A stretch of 64,000 nt of DNA from assembly GCA_973895155.1 (NCBI GenBank), contig OZ316897.1:16678001-16742000 (forward strand), given 5' to 3'. The notes under the pieces were generated by a model. That model searched no databases and was not told the origin of the DNA. It saw only the letters and a program-made list of their open reading frames with translations. Made by a program: the position numbers and the translations under genes. Shown in pieces: positions 46,999-58,900 of the stretch (position 1 is its first letter; each line of letters starts with the position of its first letter). This stretch comes from Marsupella aquatica (Eukaryota > Marchantiophyta).

Positions 46999-48179
46999 TT
47001 AGAATTATCACTAATTGTAGAATCTAAATTTATTTGAACTTCATAAGTTTACTGATCATTTAGTGTTTTTTGGCAGCCGTTTCACACAATGCAAAACAAG
47101 ATTGGGTTGACATGTTTCCCGAAGGAGATATGAACTACCAATTTGATGAGGAAAATGATCGAAATTATCTTTCCAAAACTTGGAAGACTAATCCAAAATC
47201 TATTCCAGTGGATGAGTCTAAAGAAGATCGAGAGGAACGCTTGAGGGAAGAAGCATTCAAGACGCTAAAAAATAGAGCTCCTCGTTATTCATTTTTGGAT
47301 CAACTTGGAGGTTTAGTTAATCCTGATTGCAAGCCTGCTCGTGTGCTCAACAACATCATTCATAAATTTTCTGCACGTGGCGCTACAATTTTTGATTTCT
47401 TTTCCGGAGGATCAGTTTTAAAAAGTGCATTCGAGCTTGGAAGAGAATGCTTTGTGTATTCAGACTCAAAAAAAGAGTCTGAATTCTTGAAATTATATCC
47501 AAATATTTTGAGAACAATTCCTGGAGTTAACAAATTTTGGGAGAAGGTTGGAAAGATCAATCATGGTGATCCTCCTGAAGATTCAGAAGTTATTGTTGAG
47601 TATGCAATTATTGACGATATTGACGAAGATGAAGATCTTTCTAGATTTGAGGAAGGGTCGCCTGTTGTTGGTATTCGACAGGATAATCAACATCAAGCTT
47701 CTGTTTTGATTGAAAAAATCTTACAATCTTCAAGTTTGAACAAATCTTCATCAACAATGAGAAGCCAAAATGATTTGATTAACCTTGCAAGTCCTTCACA
47801 GGTAACATCTATTCTTCATTTTATTTGTAGTTTACTTATGAGGTATTTATATATATGTGAATATAATCTTATGTTGGAATTGTTGGGTCAAAATAGACCA
47901 ATGCTTGCAGGAATGAAGAAATTACAAGTATTGTTGAAACTGAGACTATGGAGGTAGTTGAAATAGAGCTGGAGGATATCAAATTAGGCCAGGCAGATTC
48001 TTCTCAAAATGAGAATACTGGAAATTAAATACTTTATGTACCAGGTAGCAACTTATATTAGATGATAATTTGAATTCAAGCATGGATCATGCTTGGCATT
48101 TGAGAAACATGCTCATCTCCTTGAAAAGACAAGTATATATATGTACTTTTTATTGACTTCAGATTTTTCACTGATGCAA

Positions 48180-48200
48180 ACCTCATGATTATCGTGAGGT
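48180..48200. repeat. Family B palindrome in intron 3 of the PM-2 ParB-MTase gene
   Basis: ACCTCATGAT-T-ATCGTGAGGT inside intron 47802-48291. An alternative exon at about 47911-48026 (ending in an acidic EVVEIELEDIK tail) is out of phase with exon 3, so I treat that stretch as intronic. Confidence 0.85.
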
Positions 48201-49723
48201 TTATGAGTGATATTTGTACCCCAAATATGTACACAAAAAGCTTGTATTTAAAAAATGCTAATACGATTGTTCCTTTGAATGATTGTATCAGCCAACTATC
48301 ATAAGCATTTCTCACAATGAAATGTCACCACTTGACAATTTACAAGAAGAAGTAGGACAAAATGATTCATATTCAGAAACAAGAGTACCTGGAATTGCAT
48401 CTATTGAGTCACCGCTTTGGAGTGATTCATCATCTGAAGAAGGATTGCCTGTTGGAATATTTCCATTAGCACCAAAAGGTAAAGATTTTGTTATCTTTTA
48501 TCTGTGTTCATATTTATATAGGATTTTGAAATTAGTTGTTGTACATTTATTTTACAAAGTTCTAATTTATTTGTAATTGCATTTGTAACAGGTCAACACG
48601 ATCTTGATCCATGTCACGTTTGGTCTTACCTGCCAGAAAATATAGCCCGAGATCGTAAATTACTAATTTTTGATCTTAGTGGTTTATTTTTCCGATCGCA
48701 ATATCTCGGAAAAACAATATGCACCAAGTCAATATCCACGGCAACTGTGCACACATGGCGTGGTAACATGTGGACAATAAGACCACAAATTCATGAATTT
48801 TTGCAAAAGTGTTTCTCAAAGTTTGGCATAGGAATATGGAGTTGTGGAACTGATCAAGAAGTCCAGATTCAAGTCAAGACTATCTTTGGACCCAAAGAAA
48901 TTAAAAAATTTCTTTTTATCAAAAATCAACATCATGTTCAAGAAATTCTTGGGCTCAAGAATAGCAAAGGTGGACCTGTGTTTTTGAAGAACATATCAAA
49001 GTTCATTTGGGAAGAACATAGGTATTGGGATGACAAGACCACTGTGTTGATAGATGACTTACCTTATAGAACTTCAACAAATGCTTCTCATTCAGCATTA
49101 TTTCCACCTACATATGATGGAAATCAAAAAGACAATTTTCTTTTGAAAATTTTATGGCCTTGTTTGGAAAAAATGGAAATGGCCTGTGATATCCGTGCAT
49201 ATCTTCAATTAAATGAGCCAAAATGGTCCATGGAGAGTGCATCTCAAGATGAGATAATCTTCACCTTCAAAGAAGAGGTCTTTTGAAAAAGTTTACACCG
49301 CCACAGATGATCAAATACGCTGATGTTTTGCATATTTCTCAATACGAGATCAGTTGGGGCGAGAAGCACTTGGTCACAAATATGGGAGCTGTTGATAAAA
49401 TGAGTTATGAAGAGGTTTGCAAGATTGGAAAACATCTTGGAATGCGCGGTTGGCATACTGATCATGCTTATGATCCCATACGGTTTTTGTCGTTGGTTCA
49501 AATGACACGAGATCTTTCTTCAAAATTTAAAAACTTGCATACTCGAGATGGTTGTAATCGTGATAGAGAAGTAGATAGGCAGGGAAAATTAGGAACATGC
49601 TCAAATAAGCATTGTTCAGAGTGTCCTTTTAGTTCAATTTTCTTCAATCTTGGCCGAGCGCCATTAGATAGAGTAGACAAAGTTCAATGTGCAACTCAAT
49701 TATATATAAATATTTGGTTTCTT

Positions 49724-50640
49724 TAAAATTTTAAACTTTGTGATTCCCTTCAATGATCTATTTTGACCCTCATTTTGATCATGTAGTGAATAGTAGCACT
49801 ATGTATTTGATTTTCAAACACAACTACGCAAGAATACTTGTTCATTTGAATGATGTTTTGAATATAGTAGTCGCACTAATGGTTTTTTACTAAGATAGTA
49901 AATAATAAATTAAACTTGTACCTACATCCCAACATGGCTGAATTTTTGAAGAATCACAAGCACATCTATCAAATTTGATAACATGTTTGGAATTTTGTTA
50001 AATCAATTTTGGAAATTTAAATAACATTTTTTGGAATTTCTTGACATTATTTTTGGAATATTCATTACAAGTTTTGGAGAATTCAAATTCCAGTTTTAAC
50101 GAATTGGTTGATAGAGACTTAATAACCATTTCTATCTGAACAATTGCTTTGTGCATGATCCAGATATGCTTACAGAAAGGTACAACCACATGCAAGGAAA
50201 TCAAGGCACATCATGTCCACAAGGCCCTTGAAGAAATGAGAAGGAAAAATTCCTTAAGTGATGAAATGCAGATCCATTAACATGAAATATTACAAACATG
50301 ATTATCTTGTGAGCCGAGTGCCAAAAGTGGCACTCAGTCTACCATCTAGAGTATGTCACTCAGTCTCTACCATCTAGAGTATGTCATCCAGAGTGTCCCT
50401 TAGTCTACATGATGTAGTCCTGCCCGAAGTATCTTGAAGGTTTAGTCTGTGTTCAAAACGCAAAACACCAGTACAAATTGTATAAGTACCTGATTGCAAA
50501 TTTACAAAGGCCCAACCACCTAAAAAAATAGAACGCATTCATACAAGCAGCTCAAAGAATTCTCATATAAGCATTGTCGCTAGTTATCTGGCCACATATA
50601 TCTCCCAGACCCTTAATACACAAGGACACAGTCTAGTTTA
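49724..50640. other. AT-rich end of PM-2 and spacer
   Basis: No gene. 50000-50125 carries the AT-rich block related to 35795-35960. A short tandem duplication of about 30 bp containing CTACCATCTAGAGTATGTCA lies at 50338-50392. Confidence 0.5.
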
Positions 50641-51155
50641 TACATTGGGAGAGTCCTTTGTGAAGTCCATGTAAAAGGATATAGGACATGTATGGTCCTT
50701 TCTGCGGTTAAGGACTGTGTCATTGACGAAAGAACTAGTCCTTTACCATGACTTGCACCAAGGATATAGTCCTTTAATTACCATGACTTGCACCAAGGAC
50801 ATAGTCCTTTACCATGACTTGCACCAAGGACATAGTCCTTGAATATGTCTTGCACCAAGGACATAGTCCTTGAATATGTCCTTAGTCAAGGATCTAGTCC
50901 TTGAATGTGTCCTTCACGAAGGACATAGTCCTTCACAAATCCTTTTTAGTCCTTTTGAAAGGACATGGTCCTTTGCATGGTCCTTTCCAATATGACTCTG
51001 TCCTTATCCAAGGACACAGTCCTAGTCCTTGTAAAATGACCGAGTCCTAGACATGCAATCAAACCAAAAGGAGTCGCTATGTAGAGGAGTCCTTACTAAC
51101 AACAAGGACACCTTGGACATGTCTTTACATAAGAACATAATCCTTACACATTGAC
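50641..51155. repeat. Palindrome family D array (AAGGAC-N3-GTCCTT)
   Basis: 15-bp palindromes such as AAGGACATAGTCCTT at 50760, 50795, 50826, 50857, 50888, 50919 and 50959, often about 31 bp apart with TTGCACC or GAATATGT between them. Half-sites extend on both sides. The array lies 280 bp past the 3' end of the DDE gene at 51431. Related AGGACT/AGTCCT words recur near 55322-55460 on the other side of that gene. Confidence 0.85.
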
Positions 51156-51430
51156 GGACTAAGGATGGGTTACAGGCAAAGCTCAATGACATTGTATTGC
51201 ACTGCATGGTTAAGCTAGTGCATGAAAGTGTTGATGTAGATTGCAAGGAAAGTAGGAAGTTGGGCAATTCAGAAATTTACCTCAATAGACGATTCTCTCA
51301 TGACCACAAAGAATCTGTAATTGCTGCAAGTGTGTCTTTGTCCAATTTGAACTTTCTGCTACCACCCTTCCGTCCTGAAGTATCACATGGGCTTAGCCCA
51401 AATCGAATGTGAATTACTGACTTTGCAAGA

Positions 51431-54400
51431 CTAAAACTTGGTGGTGATTTGTCTAAATAGACATGTGTGGCACAATCCTGGAACTGGTTGCATCCATCTG
51501 CCCTTCAATACCAGTTCACCCTGCTGAAGTTCTTGCTCGTATCCATCCACAAATGTCTCTGTGACATCATGTAGGACCTCCTCGCATTGCAAAATGTAAA
51601 AGTCTACATCCCAATGATTTGGGCGCTCTGCTTCCACTGCATAGAAATCACCCAACTGCACCAACTCTGCCAAAGACCCAGAGTCCCCTTCCAACAGTCC
51701 TTCACCAACTCCCATTTCTTCAAGGTCTGCTTTGACATCAATAGGGAGAATCCCTTTCACCATCTCAAGCTTATATAGTCCTACAAGATCTCGATTCTCA
51801 CATTTTTGTGGTTCTTCATCAAGACAGTAAGCACAAAAACAGCATAGTTCCCTCACTTGCAACAGAGTTGAAAGTCGGTTACTAAATCCATCAAAACAAT
51901 GCATTGCTCTACATCCTGGGATTGCATCACAGTCCCATTTCTTGTGCCGATTCATAGCTGTAGCACCTATTTCCCAAAACAATCGCCTCACAAGCAAAAC
52001 ATCACCATACTCTCTCTCAATACCAATGGCAAACTTCTCCTTGCAAAATGCAACTACATCATGAGCATTTTCCAAGCGAAAGCCATGCGTCCCCTTCAAC
52101 TGCTCTCTTTGTATCCCGCTCTTGATGTGGCCTCCAAGGGCATCCTATCCATGCAGAAAAAGTCCATTCAATGTCACACAAGCATACACTAGACTCCAAA
52201 GAATAATGTTCTTGTATAACGGTAAAGAAGCTCATATGAAACTAAATAATGAGAACAACACAGTGAATTCAAATATTGGAGGTAGAGTTCCACACTTACA
52301 GCTACACCCTTTCCATGTCCTGAAGCATGGAAAAACCATTTCATCCGTGCACCAAATCTCTTGTAATATCTTGAGACATAGTAGAAGGTCTACAAGCCTT
52401 AAATTGTGAGGCAGCTCCATCGGACCAAACCCAATGCTGAGTGAATTCAATTCCCTCTTGCTTCATCCAATGGTAATGAGCATCCATGCAATGCTGCACA
52501 AACAAGGTGTCGTGAGTATTATCATCACTGATATAGAAATGATAGTCGGCGATGATATCTCTGTCACCAGCTTCACTCTGTGCCATACTCACTGTCCGTC
52601 CCACTGCAGCCTCCATAGATTGGTGCACATCTTCTCGATGTCTATAGGTCACATGGATCAACAAAGTAATCTGTTTGTTGTCCCAATGTTGCGATTGAAT
52701 CTCATTTTGCGTCTTGAAAGTGTAATTTTCAGAGAAGTCAATTGAAGACACTATGGTTCCTCTTGGGAACGTCTTCAAACACAATCTAAACTGGTCACTT
52801 TGCCAGCGAGCTCTAAAATCATGAACAACAAATGACTTCATTCTAGCTTCGACCACGTTCCTGAAATCACTTACAGACGTAGTCTTATACACCATCCTCA
52901 AGCGTTTAGACTTTTTTTGTGAACTCTCATCACTTCCCTGCTTCTTTGCTTTCTTCATTTGTAAGTTGTCATCTAACTCTTGATATTCAAAACTCTGCCA
53001 ACTAATAGTTAGTTGTTGTGCGGAATCCAACTCCCATGGACACCAGTCCAGATTCAGCGTTCCACAATCTACACAAACTCCCATAATACAGTCCTTCTTG
53101 TGCCATACCTGCCCCTTGGTTTTCTTACACAGCGCACCTTCCATCCAACCTCGAACATAGGTAATGTGTGTCCTTGAAGCTACACAAGAAACACCTAATG
53201 GAATGGCCACTGATTTACAAGTACAACACTGACAACTACACTCAGAGGGGTGATGAAACTTCCTGAATTTGTTTAGTGCCTCTTTCAGGAGGTCCATTTC
53301 ACGTTGAAGCTACACAAGAAACACCTAATGGAATGGCCACTGATTTACAAGTACAACACCGACAACTACACTCAAAGGGGTGATGAAACTTCCTGAATTT
53401 GTTTAGTGCCTCTTTTAGGAGGTCCATTTCAACGTGCTACTTGCAGCAGCATACATTTTGATCCTTCATGGTTCGAATGTAAAACGGTTTCAGATAACTG
53501 AAGGACCGCAGGCCTATAGAAACAACATTGTTCTCAGCCTTGCACCAATCTTGGAACTTGAAGAAAAATTCAACCTGTAAATAGACATCAACAGGGTGTT
53601 AATAGATTACCCAAATTCAGGCTCTCAAATTTGTATCGTTGGCTACAACTGAAGACGAGACTAAAGAATGCAGAAAATTTTAAGAACTCTCAAAGAAATT
53701 GAAGTAGCCAATGTGAGGATATCCTACCTCTGTATCCTCGAGCCAATGTACTTTATGTTCCTCATGTTGATTTGGTCCAAGTCGCTTTCTAGCTATCTCT
53801 TTCTTGCCTGGTGAGATTCTAGTGTATGTGCTCCAAAATAGTTCAACAATCTTGCGCACCTCTACACTAATCTTGTCACTCCTGGTTTTCCTTTCCCCCA
53901 TTGGGTATTTTATACATTGGTTCTCATCTATCTGCTTCCGCATGTTTGATGCTTTTTGAATGTTGTGTCTCTTGATACCAAAAGCCTTAGCTAAAGAGGA
54001 CTGATATCGCTTGCCAACCGTGGACTGTCCGACCATAGCTACCAACACTGAATGCTTTACAGCCAAGTAATCTTTCTTTTTACCCCACTTCACAATTTGC
54101 AAGGTCTGCCTAAGGTCAGTTATAGCAGCTCCTACAGATGCATCTAACTTAGGGGTCCCAAGAGCTGCAGGATGATATTCTCTCAATGAAGAATGCAACC
54201 AAAATCGCTCTAGGACTACCTTCCTTGCGGATAAGTTGAAATCTCTCATTTTTTTGAATAAGATTGAAGTTACCTCGGAGACCACTGAATCAACCACTCC
54301 TCTCGTTCTATTGGGCGTTTCCTCAGCAAGATGACTAGACAAACTTAAACTTCTCATCCTCTGAAGTCTCCAATATGCAGCTCGTTTTCTAGCAGCATCT

Positions 54401-54786
54401 TTCTCCCTGAATTCTCTGGCCAAATGAGGGTCCTCTTGCATGCTTTGTAGACAGTGAGCTCCTTCACCTAATCGCACACGCAGTACTTTGAGGGCGGCTT
54501 GCTTTTGCCCTATCCTAGAGCACAAACGTGACAATGTTTCTTTGCCTTCAGCATAGTCATTCTTGATGTTGTGCAGCTTCAACACAGCTTGAGCGGTTGC
54601 CTCTCCATGTAAGCGCAGCACCTCATTCCTAGCAGCAGTTAATAATACCTCACTTTGCTGCTGAGCATGAAGAAGCAATTGATCAGCTTGCTGCTGAGCA
54701 TGAAGAAGCAACTGATCAGCTTGCTGCTTGGCATCAAAAATCAGGCCCGTACTATTGCCGTCTTCCGGTTGAATGCCTCTATTCAA
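51431..54786 (-). pseudogene. DDE transposase-like gene (SDG..SQFK type), decayed
   Basis: Three exons on the minus strand: 54786-53728, 53574-52300 and 52144-51431. Exon 1 starts MNRGIQPEDGNSTGL, has tandem QQADQLLLHAQ repeats, a coiled coil and an HTH-like GQSTVGKRYQSSLAKAFGI. The splice to exon 2 gives WLEDTEVEFFFKFQDWC. Exon 2 holds CCCK then TAG (53437-53439) where the family has a Tyr before HVEM, a Cys-rich segment, SSIDFSENYTFKTQNEIQSQ and VWSDGAASQFKACRP. A one-base shift near 52397 is needed to continue as FFHASGHGKG. Exon 3 continues DALGGHIKSG. The order D..ENY, SDG..SQFK, GHGKG..D..GG is characteristic of an uncharacterised family seen in plants and animals, and the DDE role is inferred. 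A 130-bp duplication also breaks the frame. Confidence 0.7.
53174..53433. repeat. 130-bp tandem duplication in exon 2 of the DDE pseudogene
   Basis: Copies begin TTGAAGCTACACAAG at 53174 and 53304 and differ at few positions. 130 is not a multiple of 3, so it shifts the reading frame. Confidence 0.9.
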
Positions 54787-55980
54787 TTGCTCAGTGTTGA
54801 CCTCTTGGCACTGCCCGATAGGCTTGTCATACCATGACTTTTGCCTTCAAAAATTCCGCCGTTCTCTTTTTTCTTTCTCTTCTTGGGATTCATCTTGGCG
54901 CCCCGCTTGGCGCCGCACTGGTGGCATCTCGCTAAAATTGATGGCAGCTCCTACAACACGATGAGCTTTTGAACGTAAGTTCAAAACAATATTTCATAAG
55001 TTAAAGAGGCCATGGTCCAAGTTAAATGAGGCTCTAGATGGCAAAAATTCATGTGGGAACACCCGCACTCAGGCAAACAAAAAATGGAGTCTAACAACAT
55101 TGAGATGTCGCGCGGCTTACCCTTTACCAACGAGGTGAACACCCTACATTGCACAAGACGGTCGCCAACTTTTTTGCTAGTTCTATGGATGATCTTTAGA
55201 ATTCATCGAATCCGCTTGAGGCCAGAAGCTCTCTGGTAAAACTCCTGAAGCAAACCCGCAAAACATTACCGCAGATAGTCGACAGCCCTTCAATTCCCAT
55301 GGCTCCCTGCCTCTTCCGTAGAGTCCTAGCTGAGCCTAGCTAGGACTCCTTAGTCTACACATAATTAAGTATTTTGAAATTCAAATCGCTACTTAAGTCA
55401 TGTTTCATTGGTATTCATTACCACTTGGACTTCCTTTTAAGTCCTTTTGTCCTTAACCATTGAATCATTAATGGATGCTACTCCTAATCAAACCTCCTGG
55501 CATGCTTCCAAATGGACTGCTGGAGGTGAGGGGAAGATCCCACCTTCCATTCTCAATAAAGCAATCCAGGCCATTCGGTGTAACACCTTGTCCATCCCTT
55601 TGAAAAAAGGGAAGGACTGGAATCCTTGTGGTGGAGATTTTGGATATCCTTTTTGCCCCCCTCAAGCTTGCATTTGACCCTTAGAGTTATATGGGACAAC
55701 GGTGAGAAAGGACTGGCCCAACATAAACCTTGAGACATCGGTGTTTTCCATGGTGGCTAATGACTATGACACATAGAGTTATATGGGACAACGGTGAGAA
55801 AAGACTGGCCCAACAAAAACCTTGAGACATCAGTGTTTTCCATTAAAAGACTTGGTCAGGAACATATAGTTATACACTTCTATCTTGAGCAGATGCTATA
55901 TATTTGCTGAACAAATATATGTTGGACCATTTGTAGTTTGATTTGGCCTACAAATCATTTCTTAGTAGCAACCAGGGTAG
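54787..55980. other. Flank of the DDE element up to the gypsy LTR
   Basis: No supported gene. An inverted repeat of AGTCCTAGCT and AGCTAGGACT is at about 55323-55348, with loose AAGTCCTTTTGTCCTT words at 55430-55455. Two direct copies of a block beginning TAGAGTTATATGGGACAACG start at 55682 and 55774 (period 92). Confidence 0.5.
55682..55844. repeat. 92-bp-period direct repeat
   Basis: Copies start TAGAGTTATATGGGACAACG at 55682 and 55774 and run about 70 bp each with few differences, ending TTTTCCAT. The spacer contains GGTGGCTAATGACTATGA, also present near 14234. Confidence 0.8.
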
Positions 55981-58900
55981 TGTGATGCCTAGACAGGAAT
56001 CACTCGGCCGGTTAAGTGGGTAAAGCAGGAAGGCACCCTAGGAACACCTTAGTATAGTGACAAAACAAGGAAAATATAAACAATTAGGGGCAACCATGGA
56101 ACCCGGGCAGAGGCCGGAGGTAAGGCTGAGGGTGAAAACCCGATTAGGGTTAGGGCGCGTTAAGCGTCGGCGGCTAGGAAGGATCAACGGGAAGAAGGAC
56201 CGGCAGAGGAGAGGGGTAAGGAGCGCTTGCAGGAGATGGTGGCTCATTTGCGAGCACGAACTAGGCAGACGACTACGGGAGGCCAACTACTGTCAGCTGC
56301 TTAGGCAAGCACTCGGGGAGAGAGTAGATACCGACGATCAACCTAAGGAGGGTGTGAGCAACGTCAATCAAGCGGCACATTTATGGGGATGCCTGTTCGA
56401 ACGGGCAACTGAGTACATCAAGACTTACGAGGACGAGGAGTCAGAAAGGGCAGCTCGAGAACGGCAGGAGCTCGCTCGATTGTGGGAGCTGTAGAAGACG
56501 GCTTTCTTAGGAGGCGAACTCATCAAGGACGAGTTCCTGTGGACGCCTACTTCCAATCAACTCGACGATCTTCTGTTTTGCAAAGACAGCGTCGTCGGCA
56601 TCCGAGAGGCCATCAAGAACTGCAACGACATACACTGGGAATTAAAGGGTAGCACGGAAAGGTGGACCCAGGCAACGGTGCTAGGAGAAACCTCCACGGC
56701 AGCAGAGATGAAGAGGAAGGGAGCCATCAACGATGAAGCCACCCCGACAAAAAGAACGAGGTCGGCGGCACCAAAGAAGCCAGCCGAGCAGCAGAGCAGG
56801 AGGCAGGGAGAAGCCGAAGAGGAGGAGGTCGATCCCATCAAGGCCATTCCAACCAGGGATGACACCTGGAAGGGCTGGGCGGCAACCCTACCGGTGGAGG
56901 TGCAACTACATTTTGCACGGGAGGAGGATGCATGCTTTACGGCCATGCAGACCAAGAAGTACCAAGGCTTCATGGCCGGATCCGGCTTGGAGGCCTTTGT
57001 AAGATTACCATGGCTGAAGCCGGAGGTACCGGAGTCAGACCTATTAGAATTCGTGGGGTCATGGGAACCCGAGACCAATTGCACGAGGATATATGGGAAG
57101 GATTTCTATCTTACTCCCAAGGTGATTGCCGAAGTGTTTGGCTTGCCGATGGGCAATAAGACCAAAGTTGATACCAGGAAGACCTTGCCTGACAAGGAGT
57201 TCCGGTCGTTCCCCGGGCCATCAACGAAGAATGGCTTCTTCCGGAACACCTGCACCAACCCGCACATAGGAGAGATGATCGACTTCTTGCGGGTGACCAT
57301 GCATTGTAACTTGCCGAGGGCAGAGATCGGCAAAGCACAGGTCTATCTGGCAGAAAGGCCAGACCCAAGCCGGGACTACAACGGGTACCTCCTCAACCAA
57401 TTGAAGAAGATCTTAAAGGAGGAGCAGCAGGTAATCGGCATGGGGAGCGTGTCGCGGCTTGGCTATCACATGCCGCTGTTGTGCCGGTATGCCAGAGGTC
57501 AGACTTTTGCCCCGGTACTTCCCCTGCAGGTAAGGGCACCCGAGGAAGCTCCAACACCGAGGCCGTTGGCTGAGAAGCCTCAACCACCTGTTAGTCCTAC
57601 GATCGAGCAGGTGTTTAGGCCCAGGAAGGAAGACTTGCCGATGCAGCAACCAGGCATGCAGAGTCTGCTGAAACTACTGGAGAAAGAAAAGAAATCGGCA
57701 TCGGCAACAACAACGGCAACGGCAACAATGCAGGACACTACTACAGAGGTAGGCCTACACCGGCTCACAAGAAAAAACCCCTTTGCTGGAGACAAGGAGA
57801 GAATCAGGCCGGAATCCAAGCCAGGTGTTCGAATGTACGTGGGAACCTCAAGCTCCGAATCTGAGGCAGAATTGCCTGAAGCTCCTACCAACGAAGAGGA
57901 GAGGGAGAAGCCGGACGTCCAAGAGGTAGAGGAGGTAGTGGAGGACTGCAGCCATGATAATTCCGGCTATGGGTCGGACCATCACGTTCCAGGAGTAAGG
58001 ACCTGTGGCCAGTTTGTCCCCACACTTCCAAGGGTAGTGCGAGGGGACCCCAACCAGCAGAGTAGCCCTGAGTCTCCCCCACCAGATGTTGCTCCCCCGA
58101 GCTTCGACGGCATAAAACAGACGGTGCAGGAATTTCAGGAGCGAATCAAGCAGGAGGAAGAGGCCGCCCTGGCTAAGGAAAAGGATTTACCAGGAGGAGA
58201 TTGGCCGGAGGACATCAGGCGGCTAGCCGAAAAAGGAAGCAAACCTCTAGCCACGATTGAAGAGATCCGTAGGACGGCTTGGGAGCAGAGGCCACGATGG
58301 GCGATGCCGATCACTTCTACTTACTCCACCTACGCTAAGAATAGAGCCATGGAGTATGGTGAGATGTGTGGGGAACTTGCGCTCGGCATCTTTGGAGAGG
58401 AGTTGGAGGTAGGACCCTTTTTCCATAGGGAGCAGTTGGAGAAGCACCAATTAGAAGAAGCGGTGGCTTTAGAGAGAAGCAAGAAGGACGAGGTCATTCG
58501 GCGGCTTAGGAGGATGGAAGCCGAGATTGAAGATCTAAGGGCGGCCAAGAAAGCCCAAGATGAACTGCGGATTAAACGACATGAGCTGAACATCATGCAG
58601 GGGCAGTTGGACGCCGCGCAGGCTGATAATCAGAATATCAAGGATAAACTGACTCAGACGCAGGAAGAGTTGGCCGACACGATCAAAGAAAGGGAAAAGT
58701 GGAAGCAAGAGCTGAAGAATACAGAGGAGGCCCACATAACAGCCAACAGCCGGGCCGTGGCGGAGACCCAAAGAAAGGAATGGGCGTTGAAAGGGGAGCT
58801 CGAGAAAATCCACGGAGCCCTTGAGCAGAAGGAGGTCGAGTTAGGGAAATCCTATCAAGGGATTATGGCGCTGCAGCAGGAGCTTGCGTCCCTGACGGCC

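Larger units (their letters stand above)
44086..49723 (+). pseudogene. ParB-like/MTase-like/FCP1-like fusion gene (PM-2)
   Basis: Open exons are 44260-45804, 45952-46924, 47077-47801, 48292-48478 and 48592-49285, all joined in phase with GT-AG introns. Upstream, coding-like text (YDIGEEWAIDMYPYDGEVHL) reaches a TAG at about 44234 before the frame at 44260. Domains: a charged Lys-rich linker; a ParB-like domain (INLSHVDEIM, FFAISGQHSALAAQRI); a helical region shared with PM-1; a motif-IV position reading PLAIVDFGKRNQ (the DPPY-like motif is lost); a motif-I-like FDFFSGGSVLKSAFELG; then an FCP1/NIF phosphatase-like domain (LLIFDLSGLFF, RPQIHEFLQKCF, TTVLIDDLPYR). The second nucleophile-motif Asp is Ser. 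After 49285 a one-base shift is needed to continue in LKKFTPPQMIKYADVLHISQ to 49723. A decayed copy, probably not enzymatically active. Confidence 0.6.

Noticed and set aside
47911-48026. Acidic exon after a gcttgcag acceptor as the end of the PM-2 gene
   Set aside because: It is out of phase with exon 3 (stop after one codon), whereas the exon at 48292 joins in phase. Kept only as a possible alternative exon.
50760-50973. Regularly spaced 15-bp palindromes resembling a CRISPR array
   Set aside because: Spacers are themselves similar (TTGCACC, GAATATGT), the genome is a plant's, and no cas gene is present. It is a transposon-associated repeat array.
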